Source: Trichomonas tenax | Lineage: Eukaryota; Parabasalia; Trichomonadida; Trichomonadidae | Assembly: GCA_023091735.1 (NCBI GenBank) | Contig: JALKBU010000198.1 | Location: 1 to 61,980, forward strand | DNA length: 61,980 nt | Direction of reading: 5' to 3' | Shown: positions 9,150-19,430 of the stretch, one piece after another | How positions within the stretch are numbered: position 1 is the first letter of the stretch | Layout of the letters: each line of letters starts with the position of its first letter | Notes under the pieces: model-generated | What the model saw: only the letters and a program-made list of their open reading frames with translations | Told to the model about the DNA's origin: nothing | Database searches by the model: none | Translations under genes and position numbers: made by a program

Positions 9150-11508
9150 ATGATAAAAAGCAGCTCACATTTGTATCAAGCAACCTTGTTGACATCCCTA
9201 TACCTTCAAGTGTTGAATATATATGGTGCATCTTCAACATCTTATTGCTTTAGTGGTATGGCAAACAAGATTGAACCATTTAGCTTCTTGGATGATACCA
9301 ATATCAATACAATTGGAAAATATGCATTTTATCAATGCGTTAAATTAAAATATGCAAATTTATCGATGTGTTCCAAACTAACTTTAATTGATAGTTCTGC
9401 ATTTGAGAAGTGCAGCTCTTTGTCATACGTTCTGTTGCCAGAAGGTTTATTAGCAATTAACATGGCAGCTTTAAGAACAACAAATATTTCAACAATAACA
9501 ATTCCATCGACAGTAAAAACTATTCAAAATCAATGTATGAGCTATAATTGGGATCTCAATCTGTTATTTTTGCGCCTGGTTGTCTTCCTCCATATTTAAC
9601 ATCATTAACTGGTTTAGCATTCCAGAATTGCAACAAATTGGGAAACATCTATGTTGATCCTAATAACGCGAAATTTATTTCTGATAATAATGCAGTCTAT
9701 AGTGTTGATAAAACGATTCTTTATTTTGTCGCATGTAATGTTGTCGGCATGTATGCAATTCCAAATACGATTAAACTGTTAAATGTCGACTGTTTTGTAA
9801 CTTCTCAACTTGGTGCAATAAATGTTCCAGATCAGTAACAACGATTGAAGAATCCTGTTTCTATAATTCAAGTACGTCTTCATTCTCTATTCCAAATTCA
9901 GTTACTTTCTTTGGATATAATACATTTCGATACACATCTAATTTAAGAGGAATAATATTACCAAATAACATTACAACGATTCCTGATGCTATGTTCCAAT
10001 TTTCTGGTATTACAACAATCAACATTCCATCAGATATTACTTATATTGGCAACAGTGCTTTTGCAAATTGCCCCAATTTAGGAAAGATATATCTTCCAGT
10101 AAAGCTCCAAGATTTAGGAGGCAGCGTAAAATATTTGTCGATTAAAGCTGAATTTGTGTTTCCATAAGGATCTTCAATACAATTAGTTGATGACATGATG
10201 GTTGACATTGATCAAACATATATATCTCAATTCGTTGGAACAGAAGCAACAACTTTAGCAATTCCTTCTTCTATTGTTACAATTAAAGCTTATGCATTTT
10301 GTAATAAGAAGAATCTCGTCTCAATAACATGCAGCGGAACATCGAAGCTTGAAGTTATTGAAGATTATGCATTCCATGATTGTTCTAATTTAGTTGATTT
10401 CCCGCCATTACCTTCTATCAAAACAATAGGAATTAGAGCGTTTTCGAACACAGCGCTTCAAAACGCAATAACATTTGCATCATCACTTACTTCAATTGAT
10501 GAATATGCTTTTGACAGTGTTAGAAACTTACCATCAATTACTTTTCAGTCTTCTGCAAGTTAATATCGAAGATTGCGTGCAGTTACAGCATTAGTGATCT
10601 CTCATAGAGCATTTCTTTTATGTACTGATCTTCAGACAGTTGTTTTCTCGAATGCAAGGATTTCATATGGAGAATATGCATTTAGTAATTGCACGAAATT
10701 AAATCGCGTATCAATTTCAATCAATGTTTATGAAATTCGCAATGGATGCTTTCCAGTTGAGTTGTTTAAAGATTGTTCTCAATTAAGTAATATAACAATA
10801 CCAGAAAGTAATGTTCTACTTAACAGTATGTGTTTATATAACACATCGATAACATACATCAAGATACCAGACTCTGTTACAGATATCGGCATTCAATGCT
10901 TCAAAGATTGTGTTAAACTTAAAACACTCAATATTAGTTCTAATTCGAATTTGAATACCATTGCTTACGGAGCATTCGATGGATGTGTGAAGTTTTCGAA
11001 AATATCATAATTCGTTGCAAAATATTATTTGAGTGATTATGGAGCTATTTATAGCAGCGATATGAAGCGAATGGTTGTTTATCCGCCTGCTAGTCCATCA
11101 AAATTCTTTGCTCTTGCATATTCTGTGAAATCAATTGCTGAGAGTGCATTTATCGGGTGCAAGAACCTTCGATCGATACTCATTTCTGATAATACAGTAA
11201 CAAGCATTGGAAATAATGCATTTAAAGGCTGCATAAACCTTGTGAACATCAATATTCCTTTGTGCGTTGTCAGCATTGTCCAAGATGCATTTAAAGGATG
11301 TCGAAGCTTGAAATGTGGCGTTATGGTTGAGAATAAGTCTCCAGAGTTCATGCAGCAACTTGTTACGACTGGAATAGACATGAAATCTCTATGTGCGTGT
11401 GATGCTCAAACGTGTGCATTGAAACACGCAGCATATAATTTCTTGCTCTTTGCTGTTTTCATTATAATGCAAATGTATTTATTTTCTCTTATCATACCAA
11501 TAAAATAA
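9150..11508 (+). pseudogene. BspA-like leucine-rich repeat surface antigen, inactivated
   Basis: About 785 codons of BspA/TpLRR repeats can be read (units such as NIPSDITYIGNSAFANCPNL, about 23 residues each), finishing with a hydrophobic segment (LLFAVFIIMQMYLFSLIIP), the usual C-terminal membrane anchor. The frame is broken: frame 0 to about 9550-9600, a second frame to about 9835, then a third frame to the end. The third frame is further interrupted by in-frame TAA codons at 10165, 10561 and 11008. Repeats continue across every break without loss of register, so the lesions are recent. No signal peptide remains. The family mediates adhesion and surface display in trichomonads. An intact relative lies at 46413-48659. 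Confidence 0.85.
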
Positions 11509-11927
11509 AAATGATTTTAATGAACAACATTAAGGAACAATAATATTCTATAGATCTCTTGTCAGTGAGAAATGCGATTCTATCTTAAGAGAGACTCATC
11601 GGTCTTGCCTATTTCATTAATAGGGATGAGTTCTGCATTTATAGTTTCCATAATATTGGTCATTTTTTGTATCACCATAAATTCCATATACAAAACTATG
11701 TATTTGAAATATAGTCTTAGAACTTAGTTCCAAAGATATGATTCTAAGAATCAGTTTTTCAAAGTTTTGACAAATAAAACTTTTGTTAAAATAAGAAAAT
11801 AATTTATTTGTTAAAATATAGATTTACATAGTAAATACCGCAATTCGCAAAAATGATGAATTTAGAAATGCATGGAAATGCAGTATCATGAAATGCAGAA
11901 ATTTCGCGAAAATAATCAATAATAAAA
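11509..11927. other. Spacer with a stem-loop at 11594-11631
   Basis: There is no gene. A bipartite hairpin is present: ACTCATC (11594-11600) pairs with GATGAGT (11625-11631), and inside it CCTATT (11608-11613) pairs with AATAGG (11619-11624) around a 5-nt loop. The local sequence is less AT-rich than its surroundings. It could be a small structured RNA or an mRNA 3' element; no known family is recognised. Confidence 0.35.
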
Positions 11928-11942
11928 TTGAATGGTTGTAAA
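11928..11942 (+). promoter_or_regulatory. 15-nt upstream element TTGAATGGTTGTAAA (copy 2)
   Basis: This is identical to the element at 6424-6438. It lies 13 nt upstream of the 14-3-3 start codon and contains an ATG (11931) whose use would add nine unlikely residues, so the downstream ATG at 11955 is preferred. Confidence 0.5.
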
Positions 11943-11954
11943 CTATTTTTTACA

Positions 11955-12674
11955 ATGAGCTCTGAACGCGATAATTCTATTTACACAGCGCAAATTCTTG
12001 ATCAAACAAATATCTTCGAGGAAATGGTCGCCAACATGAAGCGCATCATCCAATTAAATCCGGATTTAAACGAAGATGAGAGAAATCTTTTATCTGTTGC
12101 TTACAAGAATTCCATTTCTCAAACGAGGAAAAATCTCCGCGACATCAAAGACCTCATTGCTGAAGTTGAAAGTCAAGGCCAGTTTCCAAATCGCTTAAAT
12201 ATGCTCCAAGAATTCAGGCAGCAAATGTTTAACGAGCTCGAAGCGATTTGCAAGGACCTAATCGAACTCGTCGACAATTCTTTGATTCCTGCAGCAAACT
12301 CTTCCGAAGCCAGAGTTGCATACGAAGGATTGAAGGCAAACTACTATCGCTATATCTGTGAATTCATCGAAGACCAAAATGATAAACAGGTCGTTGCTGA
12401 AAAAGCGAACCAAAGCTATTTGGCTGCAATTGAAATTGCAAAAAACGATATTCCTGCTTACAAGCCATCTTATTTAGGATTGCTCCTCAATTACTCCGTA
12501 TTTCTCTACGAGATTCTCGATAAGAAAGAAGAGGCCATTGAATTATCACAGAAAACTTATAATGAATCATCTCCACTCGTTGAAGAGAACAGTGAACAGT
12601 CGTTCCATGATGCTAATGTTATCCTTGGTCTAATTTCAGATAATCTTGCTCTTTGGAATAAGACAAGAATTTAA
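11955..12674 (+). CDS. 14-3-3 protein
   Basis: The 239-residue product is a complete 14-3-3 phosphoserine/threonine-binding adaptor. Family signatures are RNLLSVAYKN and NYYRYICEF. The helix I region reads LGLLLNYSVFLYEIL and the C-terminal helix NVILGLISDNLALWN. The phosphopeptide-binding quartet is kept: the Lys of AYKN, the Arg seven residues later, and Arg-Tyr of YYRY. It is fairly divergent elsewhere (for example SQTRKNLR in place of the usual GARRSSWR). The start at MSSERDN matches the normal 14-3-3 length; a frame extension of nine codons upstream overlaps the shared promoter element. The C-terminal tail after LALWN is only four residues long, so the usual flexible acidic tail is missing. 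It acts as a dimer in the cytosol. Confidence 0.93.
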   Translation: MSSERDNSIYTAQILDQTNIFEEMVANMKRIIQLNPDLNEDERNLLSVAYKNSISQTRKNLRDIKDLIAEVESQGQFPNRLNMLQEFRQQMFNELEAICKDLIELVDNSLIPAANSSEARVAYEGLKANYYRYICEFIEDQNDKQVVAEKANQSYLAAIEIAKNDIPAYKPSYLGLLLNYSVFLYEILDKKEEAIELSQKTYNESSPLVEENSEQSFHDANVILGLISDNLALWNKTRI

Positions 12675-13345
12675 GTCGTTTTCACTTATTTATGAATAAA
12701 TTTTATTGGTATTTATTAAAACTAATCGATTCTAACTTTACATTATCACATTTTCAAGATATCATTCATTTTTGCATATTTGATCAAAACTCAAACAAAT
12801 TTTGTGAGTTCTGACATTTTGATATACCACAATTGTTCTATAGATATATTTCTATGTTTAGGTTGATAGCAATCAATTAGATATTAAAACTATCAACAAA
12901 ACAAAACATTTTAATTTTTTGTTCACTCGAGGAGAAAGATCATTGATAAATTTCATGGATAGATGATATCTATATTAGCATTTGGTATATCTATATATAC
13001 AACTACATCTTGTATCTCATGAAATGAGTTCAATAAAAAATACATCAATATTCACATTTCCAATCATTGATTTTTTCCATTATAAATTAAGAATGAATAT
13101 AACAATGTTATTCATATCTAATATAATGGCGCTATTATATCTACATGGTTTAGTATATAATGCAGAATAGATTTGTCATAGTTTCATTATGAAAAAATGA
13201 AGCAGTATTGATTTTATTCGTTCAACATTTGGCCGATAAAAATATTTTAACAATCAATGATAAAAAATATTAAAATTGAAATTTAAAGCAGCATATGGTT
13301 CTGTTCCATGATGAATTGAAAAAAAATTATTTTTATAATTTCTCG
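12675..13345. other. AT-rich spacer, nothing recognised
   Basis: There is no gene, no structured RNA and no clear repeat. A 62-codon frame at 12982-13170 has no coding character. An ATG at 13295 is in frame with the next gene but is followed by a Lys/Asn-rich stretch that looks untranslated. Confidence 0.4.
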
Positions 13346-16012
13346 ATGACAATTCCGCCTCTTCAAAATCTTATTTTTCCAAAATCATACACTCCAAAGG
13401 CCGTCCTTGAGGCCAATTTGGACTCTACAAGTGTTCTATGCACGAGAAAAAGCACCGACTTCGAGATAAGAATATTCGCGATTGAAGAAGTTGCTTTAAA
13501 ATGCAAAAAGTGGAATGAATATTTATCAAAAGTTGGCGGAAAATTGAAAAATCGAATTATTTTTCCAGAATTTCAAGTTTTACCAAATCAAAAATATTGT
13601 TCGATTAGAAAATTTCACTCAAGAACTTTAGAAGCACTGATTTTCTTCGATGATACTCTTTTCCCTGAAGAAAAGCATGCTATTTGCCTTCAAATCGTTA
13701 GTATTTTCTCGTTATTGCCGCATGGCACCAAATTTCCATTTTTACCATCTAGATTTCTTGTCTATGAGGATCTCTATGTGTGCCTCACTGATTTATACGA
13801 ACCAAACCCAGTAGATGAAGAAGCATTTGAAATGGGGTATTACAAACCGAATACAACAATGATAAATCTTCTACACGCAATTATTATGAAAATATGGCGT
13901 GTTGATCTTGCAACTGCAGAAAAATATCGCGAAAATTATTATAATGCAATTTTTCCAGATGAAAATCATCCAATTGATGAGAAATATTGTCCATCGTGGG
14001 GAAAATACTTCCTAAATGTCCATAGAAAGAACAAACCTATCTCAAAATTGCCACCTCTTTTGATTTTCGATATTCACAGAGGAAACATCATTTCTCCAAG
14101 TCCCGCTGAAGTTGTCTCTGCTTTATCAAATATATGCGATGACGTGAGTAAAATAACAGCAACACCTCATGATTCTACGAAAACAGACAGAGAATTGCAA
14201 GAATACGAAACACAGAAAGAAGAAATGATAAGGAAACGTGTTTGTCCAATTATTAAAGAAATGTCTGAATCCACTAATGATTTAGTCAGAGCTTTGTCAT
14301 TCTTCATTATCGTTAAGATCAAGAAATACTTCGTCAATCGTCCAAAGAACACTGCTGTACAAATTCATCGATCGAATTCTGAATATCAAATTGCAAACAA
14401 AAACACAAATGATACAAAACTTCATCTTGAAATGCTTCGTATTTTATATTCTATTCTCACACATGATAATCCATCATCAAGTTTCATCAGTCACTGTGTG
14501 CTTCCAGCAATTCTTGCAATGAAGCCTAACATGACTACCGACATATTATTGACAGCAATCAAGAACACAGATATTGATGAACAAGATGAATTAATCGTTC
14601 AACTTTCGAATATTTTAAGAATGATTAAATCGCGTGCAACAAAGATCCAAATTATTGATATGTTGAAAGTAACTGATGCTTTGTTTAATTCACTGCAAGC
14701 TGTCAATCCAGAAGACTTCAATCCTGATGTTGTAATATCGAGAATGTCTGCGCAATTATTTACACAAAGTCAGCTACGATTTTTAATTCACGTTTCAAAG
14801 ACAGCTTCTGTTCCTCTTTTAATGCGTTTCTCTCTCAAAGAAGCCATGGACGCACCAACACTTCAATCGCTTGTAAGAGCGCTCGTCAATAGATTATCTA
14901 AGCGTGTTCATCCAGCAAACTTGGTGGCGATTGCGCCTGTTTATAAAGAAAATAACAAAATCATGATTACTCCAAAGCCTCTCAAGGAAGAAGAATTTGG
15001 TCCTTGTGAATCATTAGTTTCGACTTGGGCAGCTCCATCACAAAAGTCACAGTTCCGTCCCGTTATTGCTGAAAACTGGAAATCATCACCAATTATTATT
15101 ACAACAGGAGGAGCTCGAGCAATTACATTCACAACAGATTCAAGGTTCATGATTGCTTGTGGACTTTATATAGAAATGTACAGACTCGAATCCATCAAGA
15201 ATCATGCAATTGATTTCGGCAGACTGCCAACAAAAGTTCCACTTCCAGAATCAACAACATGTGTTGCCACGGTCCCAGGATACATTTATATCGGAACAGA
15301 GAAAGCTTTGTACAGATGTCCTGTTTTCGAAAAGATTGAGAAACCTGTTTTATCGAAACTCGCTGATTTCTCGTCTCCTGTTACTTGCATTGAAAGAATC
15401 AGTGATTCCTACTTCATCGTCTTTGCATTGCAAGATGGCTCCGTTTATGCATGCATGGAAGTTCAAATACAGATTATGTATCAAGTTCCTGAAAACATGG
15501 GACGTCCTATTTCTATCTGCAGCCTACTTCAGAAGAATGAGTATGTGCTAGGAACAGATCAAGGATATCTCATGTCCAGGAGCATCACTTTGATGTGTCC
15601 AATCAAAATTGCTCGTGTTTCAAATATGCCCGCTAGCATAAAGAGGTTTGATATGGAGTCAATTGTTATCACAGCGGGTCCTTTCGCTTCGATCATTGAT
15701 AGGAAACTCTCTAAAGTCATCATCGGTTTCACGCAGCCTCCGTCACATGCAAAATGCTGTTGTGTCGTTGGACGTGCGCTTGTCACTGCTCACTCTGATG
15801 GAAATATGTACACGTGGGCCGATGGAAAGATTTTCTCACTCATTGATGGCACTTGGCAACGTGCAATGAATGAATATACATGGCAGGCGAAGTCAAGCAG
15901 CGCAGAACCAATCCATAAGTCTTCTGTTATCAGCCTAATCAATGTTCCTGCTTTAACAGCAGCTGTTAGTCTCGATGAAGATGGTGTTGCTATATTTTGG
16001 TCAATTATATAG
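13346..16012 (+). CDS. Vps15/PIK3R4-like protein with dead kinase domain
   Basis: The 888-residue product (from MTIPPLQNLIF; an upstream in-frame ATG at 13295 would add 17 residues) has the order kinase-like domain, helical repeats, beta-propeller. This is the Vps15 architecture, the regulatory subunit of the class III PI3-kinase Vps34. The kinase-like part (about 15-230) aligns by eye with Vps15: EIRIFAIEE at the VAIK strand; PHGTKFPFLPSRFL where Vps15 has the catalytic HGDIK-EN loop; CLTDLYEPNP where Vps15 has LLTDFASF. The catalytic Asp, Asn and DFG are therefore lost. Residues about 270-530 are helical (HEAT-like). The last 300 form a WD40-like propeller ending in DEDGVAIFWSI, close to the DGIVKVW ending of Vps15. 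The membership is inferred from architecture and spaced motifs; an unrelated kinase-HEAT-WD protein is the alternative. Expected role: endosomal/autophagic PI3P production. Confidence 0.55.
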   Translation: MTIPPLQNLIFPKSYTPKAVLEANLDSTSVLCTRKSTDFEIRIFAIEEVALKCKKWNEYLSKVGGKLKNRIIFPEFQVLPNQKYCSIRKFHSRTLEALIFFDDTLFPEEKHAICLQIVSIFSLLPHGTKFPFLPSRFLVYEDLYVCLTDLYEPNPVDEEAFEMGYYKPNTTMINLLHAIIMKIWRVDLATAEKYRENYYNAIFPDENHPIDEKYCPSWGKYFLNVHRKNKPISKLPPLLIFDIHRGNIISPSPAEVVSALSNICDDVSKITATPHDSTKTDRELQEYETQKEEMIRKRVCPIIKEMSESTNDLVRALSFFIIVKIKKYFVNRPKNTAVQIHRSNSEYQIANKNTNDTKLHLEMLRILYSILTHDNPSSSFISHCVLPAILAMKPNMTTDILLTAIKNTDIDEQDELIVQLSNILRMIKSRATKIQIIDMLKVTDALFNSLQAVNPEDFNPDVVISRMSAQLFTQSQLRFLIHVSKTASVPLLMRFSLKEAMDAPTLQSLVRALVNRLSKRVHPANLVAIAPVYKENNKIMITPKPLKEEEFGPCESLVSTWAAPSQKSQFRPVIAENWKSSPIIITTGGARAITFTTDSRFMIACGLYIEMYRLESIKNHAIDFGRLPTKVPLPESTTCVATVPGYIYIGTEKALYRCPVFEKIEKPVLSKLADFSSPVTCIERISDSYFIVFALQDGSVYACMEVQIQIMYQVPENMGRPISICSLLQKNEYVLGTDQGYLMSRSITLMCPIKIARVSNMPASIKRFDMESIVITAGPFASIIDRKLSKVIIGFTQPPSHAKCCCVVGRALVTAHSDGNMYTWADGKIFSLIDGTWQRAMNEYTWQAKSSSAEPIHKSSVISLINVPALTAAVSLDEDGVAIFWSII

Positions 16013-16192
16013 ATTGTAATGTTTTTTATTTTATATTTAAATATGTTGTTTATTTTAGTTCATATATGATCTAGAATATATCTATTATATAATGATTATT
16101 GTCTCCAGATTTTAATATTTTCCCCTTCTGTTGTCTCCAAATTTTTTACTTCTACAGTTCATATGTGTTCAATTAATTTTGAAGTATAGATT

Positions 16193-16546
16193 CTATTTTA
16201 GACATCCACCATGTTTTATAAGGAGATCTTTGATTTTATCATCTCTTGCAACAGATAGATGAGTTTTGATGACTTGGTCTTTTGCGTTGACATCAATTCC
16301 TGGAAGCGTAAGAAGGTATTTGCACACTTCATAATGACCATTATATGATGCAATATACAGTGATGTGTCATCACGATTGTCTGGTGAGTTCGGATCAACA
16401 TTTGGGAGTCGTGAAAAATATTTTCCTCTACAACAGAACAGCCGAAAAGCACTACTTCCCTCAACATTACGAGGTAAATAATTGCAACCCGATTCAGTAA
16501 GAGTCTTTGCGAGTTTGATATTGTTATAATTTGCTGCGCATAAATG
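16193..16546 (-). pseudogene. Ankyrin repeat protein relic
   Basis: A minus-strand frame of 117 codons without an ATG, bounded upstream by a stop at 16547, reads as the last ankyrin repeats of a protein related to that at 4457-5419. It includes GCNYLPRNVEGSSAFRLFCC, DDTSLYIASYNGHYEVCKYL and the final DKIKDLLIKHGG before TAG at 16193. Repeat spacing and the C-terminal helix match the intact paralogue. The first third of the gene is absent. It is best read as a dead remnant between two housekeeping genes. Confidence 0.7.
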
Positions 16547-16849
16547 TTAACATTAATGTTTAAAATAAATATTGTAAAACTAAAGCACAATTTTATTTTC
16601 ATTGATGCACACTACAAACGCAGCTTGATTGGGTGCTTTTCCCACCATGAATTCATTAGGCGTGATATTTTCAACTTGAATATGGTCATATTTCTTCGAA
16701 GAAATGTTACAAAAAAATCTAACAACTACATATAAGTTACCCTTCCAATATTTCTATATTACTCACACAGAAAGAGATATCAAAGATGTTCATTTTCGAA
16801 ATTTATTCGCTATTTTTGTCATGTAAATAAATGTAATGTCAAACTATTG

Positions 16850-18712
16850 ATGGATGATTTGTTGAGAAAGAAAAATGTTTCATTGGATGAACTCCTTCAT
16901 TATCAGGACCTTCAGTATGAATATAGAATGAAGAACCCTAAATTGCTCGCAATTATAATGAAACAGCAGAATTTGGTAAAATTAATCGAAATTTTTCAAA
17001 AATCATTGGATAAAGTCATATTAAAACGAATCATTGGACTTTGCATATCCCCAAATCAGATGATAATACAGGAGATAGGTCAAGATTCAGTTCTTACGCA
17101 CTCATTTTTGAATGTTTTAGAATCGCCGATGAATTATCATCGATTTATCGTAAGTTCCATTTGCAACATATACATAAAGATCATAGAACTCGCAACAGAG
17201 AACGTTTTTAAGATATTTTCTGTTTCAAATTCGTTATTTCCATCAATATTACGTCAAATACATATTCCAGCTGTTTTTCAGCTTGCAGCAAAGCTCTGTT
17301 TGTACTCTTCTAGGTCAGAACCAATTATTTGGACAATTTTGCAAAACCTTTTAGGAATTCATGGACTTGGAACGCGTTTACCTAAAAGGATCTCTTCTAT
17401 GGATATACTTAAAGGCGTAAATGTGAATCTTTATCAAGAACAGAGAATAAAGGCAATTGAATTGTTAATTATCTATTTCACATCAATAAATGGAAATGTT
17501 GTTGGTGCAGACGAACTATATATAGCCGCGAGTGAATGTCTGCCATTACTTTTAATGGATGCTTCAACAGATTATGAAAGATCTCTTGTTTTTAGATTTG
17601 GATTGCTTCTTCAGCCTTCTTCAGCTTTAGGATACAGTGCAGTCTCTATCATCAACAGTTTCGGTTGTACAGATGTTCTTCTCGTTGCTGCAATCGAATA
17701 TATCACTTCTTTTGATGTTTTCGTTGGTCCTCGTTCAATAGAACTCTTCTTATATAGATTATTGCATAGACCACACAAAAACAACTTCTTGTTAATCGCT
17801 TCCTGCAGAATGATCACGAAATGCGTTTTAATGCAAAGAAATAATTCTGAATTACTGAAGAATCTTCGTGGTCTTATTTTAAGATGTTATAAAGTAGAAG
17901 CATTATCATTACTTGTTAGAGCCTTCAAAGGACCTCTTCTATCAGCTGCTGATGGTATTGAAGTTGATCCTTTATCAAAGAAGTGCACAGATGGTATTTT
18001 ATATGCAAGAGAAAGCAACGATAAAATGGATCCCGATATTGAAGATAGAGTTCGTGAATATAGAACGAAAGCACATGCTATTGATGAAGGACGCTCCAGT
18101 ATCATGCCTATTTATGATGCTAAAGCTCTTTGGAGAGATGAAGCTAAAAAATACTCAGAGAAATTCAAGACTATCGAAAAAGTTAATGTCCAAAAGATGC
18201 CAATAGAAGTGCAGCCTCCTTCTCCCTCTGCTCGCAGCCAAGCGACACTTCGTCGTCGTCGCTCTTCGTATTCTGATGAATTCTTCTTGGAAGAAATCGA
18301 TGTTACTGAAACATATCCATTCGATAAATTAGAGTTCCGCGAAGTCCAACAGGCATCGAAAGCATCACCTGCAAAACAACTTCCACCAATTACTGCTCAA
18401 GAAGCAACTAAAGAACCGCTTCCTGCTTCTCCAATAAAGATTAAAGAACCAATGATTCCTAAAGCATCAAAAGTCGCGACTCCTAGACAGAAGAAATCAA
18501 TTTTCGTTGAGCCGATAGAAGCAGATGATATCACTCTCGATGCTCCCTCACGTCCGCCTGTTATTGTTCTTCCTGAAGACAAAGAAGAATCAATGAGTGT
18601 AGAAGAACTCAAGAAATTGATCACGAAACAGCTTAAAAATATTTCTGCGTCGGAAACATCAATAACACTGATGATCAGTAATTCTGTAGAATTTTCGTTT
18701 ACAGAAGCTTAA
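16850..18712 (+). CDS. SAPS-domain PP6 phosphatase regulatory subunit
   Basis: The 620-residue product begins MDDLLRKKNVSLDELLHYQD, matching the start of SIT4-associated proteins and PPP6R subunits (a leucine-rich LxELL-x-E/QD opening followed by KNPKLLAIIM, where animal proteins have QN-KLIEFL). Residues about 1-400 are an all-helical SAPS/ARM-like domain. The C-terminal 220 residues are low-complexity, rich in Pro, Ser, Lys and Glu, with an Arg-rich stretch LRRRRSSYSDEF that looks like a basophilic kinase site. The family targets the PP6/Sit4 catalytic subunit in cell-cycle and stress signalling. An in-frame TTG at 16847 precedes the ATG and is not used here. The call is based on the N-terminal pattern and domain layout. 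Confidence 0.65.
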   Translation: MDDLLRKKNVSLDELLHYQDLQYEYRMKNPKLLAIIMKQQNLVKLIEIFQKSLDKVILKRIIGLCISPNQMIIQEIGQDSVLTHSFLNVLESPMNYHRFIVSSICNIYIKIIELATENVFKIFSVSNSLFPSILRQIHIPAVFQLAAKLCLYSSRSEPIIWTILQNLLGIHGLGTRLPKRISSMDILKGVNVNLYQEQRIKAIELLIIYFTSINGNVVGADELYIAASECLPLLLMDASTDYERSLVFRFGLLLQPSSALGYSAVSIINSFGCTDVLLVAAIEYITSFDVFVGPRSIELFLYRLLHRPHKNNFLLIASCRMITKCVLMQRNNSELLKNLRGLILRCYKVEALSLLVRAFKGPLLSAADGIEVDPLSKKCTDGILYARESNDKMDPDIEDRVREYRTKAHAIDEGRSSIMPIYDAKALWRDEAKKYSEKFKTIEKVNVQKMPIEVQPPSPSARSQATLRRRRSSYSDEFFLEEIDVTETYPFDKLEFREVQQASKASPAKQLPPITAQEATKEPLPASPIKIKEPMIPKASKVATPRQKKSIFVEPIEADDITLDAPSRPPVIVLPEDKEESMSVEELKKLITKQLKNISASETSITLMISNSVEFSFTEA

Positions 18713-19430
18713 GATATATAATATTGTTTATAATAAATATGTTTGTTATTTCGAATTGCCACATGGTATATCATTTTAATCAACTTTATAATAATATTAA
18801 CTATGAAACCATCATTCAAAATATAATATCTATATTGCATGAATTATTTAAACTGCTTAATAAGTTTAAACTCTTATAATTCATCAATAAAACATATTTT
18901 AATTATATTCCAAATGATTAGAGCTTATAATAAAGAACTGTGATCAATTTTATAAACAAGACCTTAAAAACAACTTTACTGAACGATTTTACTGATATGT
19001 TTAGCCGTGCATTGAAGTTTGTAATGGTTCTATATGCATTAGAATACTTAAAAACAGTATTTTTTTAAGAACACCAAATTATTTCCTTGAATAAACAGAT
19101 ATTTTATAGTTTTGACGATGAATTTATTTATGAATTCGTGTTTTGCACTCAGTTCAATATCGCACAAGCTTGATGTGAGAATATTTAATCCAAAGAATTA
19201 ATTCACAATATTTTTATTGATGCATCAGCACTCAGGTCTGACTATGGAATGAAATCTAATATTGTTGACAAATCTGTGAATTCCCACTCGAAAATAATGG
19301 CTTTTTCAAGAAAACTTTTTCTGTGAGTGATATCCAGTCACAAAAATGTGATAAGTATCAGAGCATCTTCTTTGGATCTTCATTTATCCAAGTGTCATCG
19401 ATAAAAATGAATTGCCTACCGAAGAATTGA
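18713..19430. other. AT-rich spacer with possible upstream relic of the kinase pseudogene
   Basis: No gene is intact. From about 19040 onward short plus-strand runs look protein-like (for example ISHKLDVRIFNPKN near 19160) but are cut by stops and frame changes. They may be the decayed N-terminal part of the kinase pseudogene that follows. Confidence 0.35.
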
